Assembly: GCA_030248225.1 (NCBI GenBank)
Contig: JASANE010001789.1
Coordinates: 1-32,787 of the forward strand
DNA: 32,787 nucleotides
Direction of reading: 5' to 3'
From: Trileptium ribeirensis
Taxonomy: Eukaryota > Nematoda > Enoplea > Enoplida > Thoracostomopsidae
The stretch's first letter is position 1. Every line of letters starts with the position of its first letter. The notes beneath the pieces were generated by a model, which was given only the letters and a program-made list of their open reading frames with translations, ran no database searches and was not told the origin of the DNA. Below are positions 1-11,400 of the stretch, piece after piece. Both the position numbers and the translations under genes were made by a program.

Positions 1-1448
1 GTATTGCTCTATCTGTGTTATTTAATGAAATAACTTGGCCTCATATCGTGTATATAGCACATCCATTACAAAACCTTAACCTATTTTACGGTTTTGATTC
101 TTCTTTATAACCAACTACATTTTCATAACAATTTTATATAAAAATAATTATAAATCATTAAATGCAACTGTATTAAATTTGTATGAATAATGCAAGACTA
201 CTGAAGAATAGTATAGTCGCTATTTACGATTGATTGAAATCATTGGTGAACCAACTAAACAAATACGAGGAACCTACAGCATAAAATAGGACGTAAAAAT
301 GTAGCGTTGCATTTTGCAGGTTAGTCAATTTTAAAATCATTATCAAACACAGGTTCCCAAGATAAAAACGTCTTATATATGGTACCTTGTGCGACCTAGA
401 TTTAAGAATCGACCTTAAAAGTTGTTTATCGGAAGTAAGTTGTCAAATTTAGGGTTGCTAGCATTAAAACAAGAACCATCGGGTTTTCCTAAAAAGCGCA
501 CATATTATGGTGCTTTGAAATGTCATTGTCTTATAAAAATATTTAATCTATTTAAATTTAACGACGGTGGTTGTACGGGTGCATGTATTCCTTTAATATA
601 CATCCGAAAGGTATATGCGCGAATTTCTCATTCGTTATTTTTACGTATGTTTGTCTAAGAGGTCATAAAAAATTTATCGAAAAGTGTAACACTCGTACAA
701 AATAGCAAAAGCCTTGCCTTGTCGTATTACTGTATAGTCGTTTTTCAGCTAACTACCCAATAATGGTTAAAGTATACTAAGATTTTTTGGGTTTGGGGTA
801 TCGGTAATACGAACAACCATCAATCACTGTATACTTGCGATTGCCTCATTGCCTGGTGGCATCTTAACAGCTGGTGTCCCACAAACATACTTACGGGTAA
901 CTACATATCAAGTTAAGGCAAAGTATATGAGTATAACGACCGCTCTACAATTTTTATTACGAGTAACTGGTTCCTGACTTTAGACGTTGATATTTTCGGT
1001 ATAAGCAAACAATTAGTGATTGCGGTGAACGCTTTCTAACACAGGTAAAACCTCGGAATGTTGTGTCATGTTTATTTATAAATCGTAACTATGTAAATGT
1101 TGACTGATTTTCAAAAACTTAAAGTTAAATTTAGTTTTCGCCACACATCGAAAACATCTACAAAGTAATTTGTGGAGCTAAATCGAATTGAGAAATCTTT
1201 CAACCTTAACATAATTTTGGGAGGAAAATACATCTGTGAAATTGAGCTGATTTTTTATTTTATTTAAAATTTGGCACTGCTTCCAAAAATCGAGCCAACG
1301 CCGCGGTTGTGTTTTTCGAAAAAGCATCATAAAGGTGATGAAAAGTATATACTACAAATAAACATGTTATCCGATGCAAAGCCCGATTACGTTGTACGTA
1401 GTACATTCTTTTAGTGTAATACTATTGTTGTTTATTGACTGCTGTGTA
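1..1448. other. AT-rich sequence downstream of the finger exon, probably intron
   Basis: If the donor at 2189 is used, this stretch is intron on the way to a C-terminal finger exon beyond the window. I looked on the minus strand for the C-finger pattern (CNAC, TTLWRR) and did not find it. No other gene or clear repeat is visible. Confidence 0.5.
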
Positions 1449-1456
1449 AACAAAGC

Positions 1457-2158
1457 GGGTCTTTTCGGTTATCCCCCCAGCCGGAATTTCGTCAAATTTG
1501 AAGATACAGATAAAATTTTGGTACAAATAGATTCAGCTCGACGAGCTGGTTCAGAAAATACCCGTTTTACCGACACCCCTGCCAAAATTTTTTTTTCGAT
1601 TTTTTGAGGTCCCAATGGTCCCAAAAAATTTTTTCTTTGGAATATGGTCATATTGGGCACCATTCGACTCGGGTTAATAAGACAAGTCGACTAGTGTGTG
1701 GCAGAAATATAATGCAGGCCAAGCCGTTCTGGTTATGCTAAGCCTAAGCATTAGTCTTAGCCTAAGCTAAGGTGTTTATATGAGACATACTAAGCCTAAG
1801 TCGGGGGCTGCCGCCCCTGAACTCCCGCTCTACGCTGCTCTTTTTTCTAACGTTATAACGTACGGCCCATCAGGGGTACTTGGACCCTCATAACTTTCTA
1901 ACCGTGGGATAGATTTCAACGATTTACACACCAATCGACTTGTCCCATCACGCCGAGTCGAACGGTCCCAATATGACCATATTCCGAAGAAAAACTTTTT
2001 AAGTTCCCAAGGGGGACCTCAAAAAATCTAAAAAAAATTTGTCAGGGATGTGGGTAAATTCTGAACCAGCTCAACGAGCTGAATCGATTGGTACCAAAAT
2101 TTTATCTGTATCTTCAAAATCGACGAAATTCCGGCTTGGGGGATAACCGAAAAAACCC
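1457..2158. mobile_element. Non-autonomous foldback DNA element with long inverted arms and 8-bp TSD
   Basis: The left arm (1457-1701) and right arm (about 1925-2158) are long imperfect inverted copies. Both start GGGT followed by a TTTTCGGTTATCCCC block, then GAAGATACAGATAAAATTTT, CAGCTCG and a GGAATATGGTCATATTGGG block. The element is flanked by AACAAAGC (1449-1456) and AACAAATC (2159-2166), an 8-bp direct repeat with one mismatch. The unpaired middle contains CTAAGCC motifs and a small GGGGC/GCCCC hairpin (1804-1817). There is no transposase. An 8-bp duplication fits the hAT group, but foldback elements of other origin are possible. The right end lies 23 bp from the splice donor of the GATA finger exon. 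Confidence 0.82.
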
Positions 2159-2189
2159 AACAAATCTACTAATAACAATGTATTCATAC

Positions 2190-2470
2190 AGATCGTTTGT
2201 GAGCAGAAGATTTGTGGCCTGAAATTGAGCGAGAGTGATCGGATTGAGCTTTTGAAGACGGCGGAGCTTCTTTTTGGAACTGATAACGCGGTTGTAGTGA
2301 GTCGCTCTCGCATCGATTGCACAGAAAGTGACCGGTGCCCATGTCTTGGTGCCAATTATTGTTATCGCTATGTTCCGAAGTGGCACCGCATTTGGCACAC
2401 TCCAACCGTTGAGGAAGAGGAAGCACGACTGCAGCATTTGACTCGCAGTATTGCTGATTTGCTATGGCTT
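2190..2470 (-). CDS. GATA-like gene, exon with diverged N-terminal-type GATA zinc finger
   Basis: The exon has acceptor tgtacatttccag and donor gtatga, is 281 bases long and ends in phase 0. The finger lies at 2399-2310. It starts ECAKCGATS, continues through a polar insert (EHSDNNN), then WHQD and GTGHFLCNRC. Canonical GATA N-fingers are Cys-x2-Cys-x17-Cys-x2-Cys, with TPLWRRDGTGHYLCNACG. Here the loop is 22 residues, the LWRR motif is replaced by NWHQ, and the final ACG is RCE. After the finger the usual basic NRPLIKP segment is replaced by a Ser/Gln/Lys-rich stretch ending SSAHKRS. Cysteines and the GTGH motif are kept, so zinc binding is possible, but normal partner or DNA contacts are doubtful. 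If the donor is not used, the frame stops two codons later. Confidence 0.8.
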
Positions 2471-5400
2471 CTGGAAATGTACATTCACAAGTAACATTTT
2501 ATTATTGGACCATACAGTCCTGCACGCCACATTGATGGCCAGATTCCTAATGCTTTGCTACTTTGCGATTACGAGGTTCTGATGCTATAAAGAACACTCA
2601 GCGCCACTCGACATCAAACCAGACTCATCGACTCGCGTTCATCCATATAATTGATTTTTTATGGTTGTGCAATTTTTTATCGAGCAGGTACCCGCCAAAA
2701 ATTTATCTTCGAGCACACATTTACAGCCTATTTTTCAGCCTGCCCATTATAACACATAGGAAGCATTATATTAATAACATAAATTAATAAGTACTTCCAT
2801 GGTTGTTAACAACATGTTTAAAATTAAAGCCATGCCTGTTTAAACAATATTAAACATGTTGTAAACCCGCTTTTTAAGACTAGTAAATGCAGCAGATTCG
2901 GTGAATTTCGCGCATCTATTGTAATATAGGAAGTAAATAGGGATAGTTTTTTGTTGTTTAAAGTTTACATCACGCCATTGGTTACAAAGCCCATGTTATT
3001 ACGTTTAAAATAATATAATATTTTAATATCTCAGAACACTTATATTTCAGAAAACATTGAGAACTCAGCGGTTCCAGTGAAACACCCAACTCAGTCATAG
3101 CAGATTTTTGATTCAGACTTAATTTCAGGATACTTATAGCACAAACATATTGAAAACGTTGAAATCGTACTAAATTGGCCATCACTGATTAGTGTAATCC
3201 AAAGAATATAGAATACATTTTATGGTGAAGGTGTTTTACGTTTTAATTTCTTAAACTACATTTATATATCGTTGCAGAACAGAACTGTGCAGCCAAAGCT
3301 TCAGATACCACAACACAAGCTCACACGCGGTCGGGTCATTCCAAAAACTCGTAAAGCGACCTATTATGACGACAATTGAGCTCTTCGGTCTGCCAAACCA
3401 ACAGTTTCAAATCTGGGCTTTGTCAGAAAGAAGAGAGGTACTTATAAAATAACTCATCATTCTGCAGCGTCCACGTTATAATGTCCTCGCTGTTTGGATC
3501 TTTGGTCTCCTGTAGCCGGTGACCCTGCCGTATAGACAGTAAGGGTCGCACCCATACCGCAAAACAGTTTCTGCGGGTATATGACACACGTTAGCCAATC
3601 CATCTTTGTTTACGGTGTCGTATACACCCTTAGCTACATTTTCGCCCGAATTAAAAGTAGCGGACACCGTCTGCAGTTAATGCGGTGTTTTAGTCAGTTG
3701 TGCTGTGTAGTGTTTCGTTAATATCGATCTCTCTAAAGACCATTTGCATGTTGACGAGATTATGCCGCACGCCGTTAATAAAACTACAAAGAAATACGGC
3801 GTGCTTGCCACCGAAGGCAATATCCCTAGCTCGTAAGCCTTGAAAAATATTTTTAAAAACATAGGGTGTCTAAAACATCGTGTAGTCGACAGTGTGTCTG
3901 ACACTGTGTGACGTACATAGTTTCCAAATATAGGGGACATTACAACGTGAACGCCGCATTATTTGGGCAGCTTTGAAATTTATAGCGACATATTAGAAAA
4001 ACAAGCGAGCTCTTCGGTTTGCGCAAGCAACATCCAAAATCTGGGATAACTTAGATAAACTAGCCTAACGTAAAGGTATAAAATGGCTCATCATTATTTG
4101 GGCAGCTTTTGAAATTTACAGCGACTTATTAGAAAAACTAGTGAGCTCTTTGGTTTGCACGAGCAACGCTCCAAAATCTGGGGCCCACCTGGGCAAAAGA
4201 TGATAGCGTATAGGTATAAAATGAATCATATTTATTTAAGCAGCTTTTGAAATTTAAAACGACCTATTAGAAAAACAAGTGAGCTCTTCGGTTTGCGCAA
4301 GCAACAGTCCAAAATCAGGGCCCACTTAGATAAATTACCTTAACTCATAGATATAAAATTAGTCGTCATTATTTGGACAGCTCTTGAAATTTATAGCGAT
4401 CTATTAAAAACATGTGAGCTCTTCGGTTTGCACGAGCATCGCTCCAAAATCAGGGGCCCGCCTGGACAAAAGAGGTAAGCGTATAGGTATAAAAGGAATC
4501 ATGTTAATTTAAGCATGCTTTGAAATTTATATAGAGCTATAAGAAAAAATTGAAAAAAATTAACGAATTTTGGACATAATTTGAAATTTATAGCGATCTA
4601 TTGTAAAAACTGTGGAGCTCTTTGGATTGCACAAGCATCAGTCCTAAATCTGGGCCACCTGATCAATAGAGGTTAACCTATAGGTATAAAATGACTCGTT
4701 ATTATTTGGATAGCTTTTCAAATTATATAGAGACCTATTATAAAAACATGAGCTCTTCGGTTTGCGCAAACAACAGTCCAAAAATCTGAGCCCACCTGGA
4801 CAAAATAGATTAACGTAAAGGTATAAAATGACTCATTACTGGTTGAGCAGTTTTTGAAAATTATAGCTGCCAATTAGAAAAACAATTGATGTCTTCGGTA
4901 TGTACAGTCAATAGCCCAAAATCTGGGCCAAGCTGAAGAAAAGAATTTAACGTATAGGTATAAAATGACTCGTCATTATTTGGACAGCTTTTGATATTTA
5001 TAGCAACCTATTAGAAAAACAATCGAGCTTTTCGGATGGCATAAGCATTAGTCCAAAATCTGGGCCCACCTGAACAACAGAGGTTAACATTATAGGTTTA
5101 AAATGACTCGTTATTATTTGGGCAGATTTTGGAATTTATAGCAACTTATTAGGAAAACAATATAGCTCTTCGGTTTGCGCAAGCAACAGTCCTAAATCTG
5201 CGCCCACCGGGACAAAATAGGTTAACGTAAAATTATAATGACTTATCATTATTTGGACATCCTTTGAAATTTATAGCAACCAATCAGAAAAATAATGGAG
5301 CTCTTCGGTTTGCACCAGCATTTGTCCAAGATATGGGCCCACCTGGATAAAAGAGGTTAACGTACAGGTATAAAATAAGTCATGTTTATTTAAGCAACTC

Positions 5401-8400
5401 TTGAAATTTGTATACTTCTCTAAGAAAAAAAATTGACCTCTTCGGATTGCAGAAGCATTAGTCCAAAATCTGGGCCCACCTGGACAAAGGAGGTTATCGT
5501 ATTTTGGGTGGCGTTTGAAATTTATAGCAACTTATCAGAGAAACAATTGGACTCTTCGGTTTGCACAAGCATGACTCCAAAATCCGGGTCCACCTGGACA
5601 AAAGAGGTTAACGTACAGGTATAAAATAAGTCATGTTTATTTAAGCAACTCTTGAAATTTGTATACGGCTCTAAGAAAAAAATTGACCTCTTCGGATTGC
5701 AGAAGCATCAGTCCAAAATCTGGGCCCACCTGAACAATAGAGGTTACCATATAGGTATAAAATGACTCGTTATTATTTAGATAGCTTTTCAAATTAATAG
5801 CGACCTATTATAAAAATAATTGAGCTCTTCTGTTTGCGCGAGCAAAAGTCCAAAAATCTGTGCTCACCTGCACAAAATAGATTAAATTAAAGGTATAAAA
5901 TGACTCATTACTAGTTGAGCAGTTTTTGAAATTTATAGCGGCCAATTAGAAAAACAATTGATGTCTTCGGTATGTACAATCAACAGCCCAAAATCTGGGC
6001 CAAGCTGAACAAAAGAAGTTAAGAAGTTAACGGATAGGTATAAAATGACTCGTCATTATTTGGACAGCTTTTGACATTTATAGCAACCTATTAGAAAAAC
6101 AGTCGAGCTTTTCGGATTGCCCAAGCATAAGCCCAAAATCTGGGCCCACCTGGACAAAAGAGGTTAACGTATAGGTATAAAATAACCCGTCGTTATTTGG
6201 ACAGCTTTTGAAATTTATAGCAACCTAATAGAAAAACAATCGAGCTCTTCGGATTGCACAAGCATAGGTCCAAAATTTGGGCCCACCTGGACAAAGGTGG
6301 TTAAAATTATAGGGATAAAAGCACTCGTTATTATTTGGGCAGCTTTTCAAATTAATAGCGACCTATTATAAAAACAATTGAGCTCTTCAATTTGCGCAAG
6401 CATCAGTCCTAAATCTAGACCCACGTGGATAAAAGAGGTTAACGTATAGGTATAAAATGACTTATTATTATTGGACCAGCCTTTCAAATTAATAGCAACC
6501 TATTATAAAACAATCGGGTTCGTCGGTTTGGGCAAGCATCAGTTAAAAATCTGGGCCCACCCGAACAAAAGAGGTAACGTATAGGTGTGGAATGGCTGGT
6601 GATTATTTGGGCTGCTTCTGAAAATTTTACCGACCTATTAGAAAAACAATTGAACTCTTCAATTTGCGCAAGCAACAATCTAAAACCTGGGCCCACCTGG
6701 ACAAAAGAGGTTAACGTACATTTATAAAATGAGTCATGTTTATTTAAACAGCTTATGAAATTTATCGACAGCTGTAAGAAAATAATTGAGCTCTTCGGTT
6801 TGCACAAGGAACTGTCCAAAATCTGGGTCCAGCGGGACAAATAAGTTAACGTATAGGTATAAAATGGCTCGCCATTGTTTGGACAGGTTTTGAAATTTTT
6901 AGCGACTTATTATAAAAGCATTTAAGCTGTTCCTTTTGCGCAGGCAACAGTCTAAAATCTGGGCTGATGTAAAACATGTTTACGTACAGGTATAAAATGG
7001 CTTAACATTATTTGTCCAGCTCTTTAAAATTTATATAAGCGACAAAACAGACGTATAAATTTATTGGTGACTCGGTGGATCAGCAAATTTAACCAGAACC
7101 GCATTATACGTTCGTATTGTCGTACAAATTTTCCCACCGTCCGAGAAAGTACCTGCTTGCCATTAATTATGTCATATTTTGCAGTAAGTAATCTGTTAGT
7201 AGTTATGCAGAAGAAAATCAATTAGTGTAAGAATAATAAAATTGTTCTCAATACCGTAGTATCTGCTTACGACTGTGCTATTTCATCATAGATAGTTAAG
7301 CAGTAGAAAAATATACTCATATAATGACATACCTGGTTGTATTAAATAATTTTGCGATTGGTCTGGTGGGATCTGCACATGCTGAATTGAACCGGTGTTC
7401 GCGTTAACAGAGCTACTAATATCCATACCATTCGAATCGTATCTATGCCACGGCACAGCACCTTCTTGTTCCTTGAGCCTGAAACTGAATACAGTTTTAA
7501 TACTCAATTTTTTGGTATGGACGTGCATTACATCAATGAATGTAAATTAAAATTCATAACGGAGTTATTAAATTTTGTACCATTCCTTTTTGCTCAGTGT
7601 AATTGACAGTACTCCACACGAAATAAATAAATAAACGTCTCATATAAACATTTGGCGAGTTCATGCTCTTAACAAAGTATTAATTACACTAACAAATATT
7701 TACCTGCTTAGAAAACCAGCTATTCACCTAAGTGACCATACTAGACCATTCATATTTCAATTTCAGGGGAGCAGGCCAAGTTAGGGATGGGGCGAACCAG
7801 TTTCAGGAAGTGTAATTTTTTATATTTACAAAATGCTACATAGTTCTATCACGTGAAATTTACATAGCCTTTGAAAAGGTCAAGTATATAATAAGAAAAT
7901 ATATGCTAAGCCACGATTTAGCTCACCTGTAATTTGCGTGATTTTGTTGAGAGCTGAAAAATTCAACAGATGGATAGGCTTCTGAAGAAGGCACGATTGC
8001 ACCAGGAGGATAAAATACGTCAGATGTAGGACGCGGCGGAAACAGCGTTGAAAATGCTCTGCCGTCCGTATATGGTGACCATTGTAACTGGGGATTTTGA
8101 GTTGGTTTGCTAAAATACTTTAGGTCATAAACAAGCATCAGTTCAAAAAATCTTAACTTGATGTGCAAATACTCGTAGGCATACGTATAAATGTGAGGGA
8201 GACAGAAAATAATCAACATCAAATTAGAAACTAATTATCATCATGTGTTTCGCACCTGAATATTTAACGAGATCTTGAGACAATTATTATACAACCAAAG
8301 AAGCAACAGCAAGTATATACCGTGGTGAAGAGAGGCTCGCCCAAAAATCACGACATTGACTGCTCTTAGTATCGCAAATCTTGAAAACCAAAACAGAGAA

Positions 8401-11400
8401 AATTTGTTACCGGCTCAAAATATATTCTCAAACTGAAGTTGAGTTAGCGAAAGATAGACTGTCTCCTTGCTAATTTTTTACATTGATCAACGTGGGCAAA
8501 ATACGTAAAAATGCACAAATTGCTAAAGCAGAAAGTTATTTTTTCGATAAATTATTCAAAGAATCTTACAATGCCTTGCAAACTACATTTTTTTGAAACC
8601 ATCATGTGGCGAAGTTAGTTATGACCACTTAAGGACCGCTCAGATTCTTAAATAAAACGCAAAGGTATGTTCTTTTATAAGTTTTACTGCATAAAAGACA
8701 AACTGTGCCTGTTAACTAGCTACATGCCTTGAGTATAATGCATACTTTTAAATTTACATACCCGTACACATTATAACCACCATCAATATATCCATACTGA
8801 GTGGGCGAGTGATCGTAATGTAAGTTGGAGCTCAGATAATGAGTTGCAGATTCAGCAGCAGCATTGTAGATGTCGCTGAAATTAAATAAGCTAGCATATT
8901 GAAACTGTTATCGTCATGTTTACGTACATATTTGTGCGCCGTACATGCTTTCGGAAAATACCTACGTGAAAATTGTCGTTGCTGCATATATTCGCATGAT
9001 GCATATGAGACAAATAAATTATTGAAGTACACCATTTCGAGTTGGACATAAATATGTTTCCAGCACTGATATGTTTTCGAAGCAAAATTCATCAAATGAG
9101 AATACATAATTTTTAATGTCATGTATTTAACAATGCCGGATAAATATAAGCCATTATGACATTCATAGTGTGAGTTTAAATGTAGCTAATATTCTATTGA
9201 CAAATGTGTCACAGCAATTTGTATTGCTTTGCTTCATGTAACATCAGTTTCATGTCGATTCTATAGTAAGAGGGGTATAGACTGGGAACGCTATTTATTC
9301 AAACCTATCAAGGAAACAATTTGTCCCTAAAATTTCTTTTAAATGGTTTAAAATTAATTACTCCTGTTAGTACTAGTCCATGCCTTCGTGTGGCACTTAT
9401 GACTGCTGTTCTGAAAAGCGAATTTAAATTGTAAAACTTATAAAACTGAATATCACATTAGAGAATAACAGGAAAAAGCGACGCTATAAAGACGAGCCGT
9501 ATCCAACACTACGTAATATCTGCTTTTAATACTGGTTCAACACAATTTCCTGACATATAAATATGTTCCCAAAATTTAATAGTGTAGTGAAGTTGTAGTC
9601 CTACATACATTTAACGGAAAGTTATACATGCTCATAGGGGAAGAGAGCGGAATTATCTCAACTGAGGCATAGAACTCGTGCCCCCCCTTATGTAAGGCGC
9701 CGATGCCCCTTGCAGGTAGCCCGACCCCATCCTTCCACCGAGGCTCCGCCTAAAGTATTTTGCAATTTATGCCGTATCTGCCTTGCAGTCGCCTCCCCGC
9801 CGATAAGCTGATCCCGTTTTAGGAGGCCGAAAGCCAACCCGTCCCTAACCCATAAGCTTCCTCTATCCGCATCGGTCACCGGATGTCGCGCATGCATTAC
9901 TAAAATTAGTATCCTATAGTAGTATCGTATTGAAAATATCTGTTTGTGGACTTGTTTTACGATAAGTTTGTGTCATGGTTTGTTTAAAGACGCGTGGTTC
10001 GACAGTTCTATTTAGAAACAAAAAGTGATTATTTTTAGTACGTTACAGGAATGTGGACAAAATTTTTTGTAATATTGCTAGAAACCAACAAAGTTGCTAC
10101 ATTTAATGTTGATGCTAAACTGATTTATTGTTGCCTCAAAATCAGTGCTATGCTAACTTTGCTATTGAACAGCTGAGTTCCGCACAAATCGGGTAGACAG
10201 CCGATTAGCTAGAAAGCAGCAGATGATCAGGCATTACAATAATGAAGCAGCCGATCATGGCATCTCATCAATAACTAAGCTGTGTTCAACTATTAACGTA
10301 TATATTCTGTACACATTTCATGAAGAATATTATTTTAGCGAAGTTAAGACGGTATTAATTACAAGAATGGTCTTCATAAGCACGGAAATTTGCACACTGC
10401 ATTGGTTTCGCCACTACCTATGTGAATTAGAAAATTATTATTATATTATAGAGTGTCGCCAGTGTATTAAATTGTATTGCATCCTATTTATCGTAAGAAA
10501 TGCAATTCAATTAAAATTAATTGTGTTCCTGTTATAATTGTAATCTCAGTCTTTGTTTGGGCAAATCTTGCAAGCATATGTGTTATATTATCTTTGGTAA
10601 TAAAGTACCTAATTGCATATTGTATAGGTATGTAAAACACTGGCGCAGGAAGAAGGGTGATAAGGGAATTTCTATTCCTCACTTGTCGCCCACAATTTTC
10701 AACAGAACCTTTCCGTACGCGTCCCCATATTTGAATGCGTCACATTCCCTCAGTTTTAAGTAACATGATGCGCCTGTAATGGAAGAAATTAAAAATTTCC
10801 GGATCATATTGCATGAGAAACCGTGAGACTTCTCATAAACGTACCCCACTGGCTGAAGATGTGCTAAAGTATTATGGATATCAATGCTGTTTCTATGAAG
10901 TGGCGGCGAATTGTCAGCGTTATACACATTAGCGTACATAATGGAGTCTTGAATTGGTTGGTAACTACTGCCTTGTGACCGCGAAGGAAACTCCATTGGC
11001 ATGCCCAAATTAGGGCCAGAATAAGACTGATTAGCGAGGTGCTGCTGCTGTTGGCTAAAACCAACTAATGCAGCAACAGCAATGTTATCTTCCGAAGTAT
11101 GGTCTATTGTTGGAGCTTCGGGAAATCCACCGTTGCCACCATCAGCGCCGTTATTGATTGATTGTTGGTTAGAGCTCTCGCCATTAGCTAGGTATCCCTA
11201 AAATAACATTATATCGTACATAAAGTTTTTTGTACAACTTCAACCTTATCATGCAAAAAAATTGAACCATAAAATTATATCATACAAAAATATTTTAATG
11301 TAGTTTTAACTTTATCATACAAAATTGAAACCATTAACTTCAAACGTGAGTTTAAGGATAGCTATCGTTAACTTTCTGGCGCTTGATTTATAAAATTAAT

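Noticed and set aside
1374..1607. Open frame with similarity to a frame at 2071-2355
   Set aside because: The similarity comes from the two arms of the foldback element, not from duplicated genes.
1740..1805. CTAAGCC words resembling telomere repeats
   Set aside because: Only a few irregular copies in the centre of a mobile element; not a telomeric tract.
2225..2494. 89-codon plus-strand open frame with a plausible start
   Set aside because: Antisense shadow of the GATA finger exon, which has splice phase and motif support.
6484..6840. 118-codon minus-strand open frame
   Set aside because: Lies within the 137-bp satellite and repeats its unit; chance openness.
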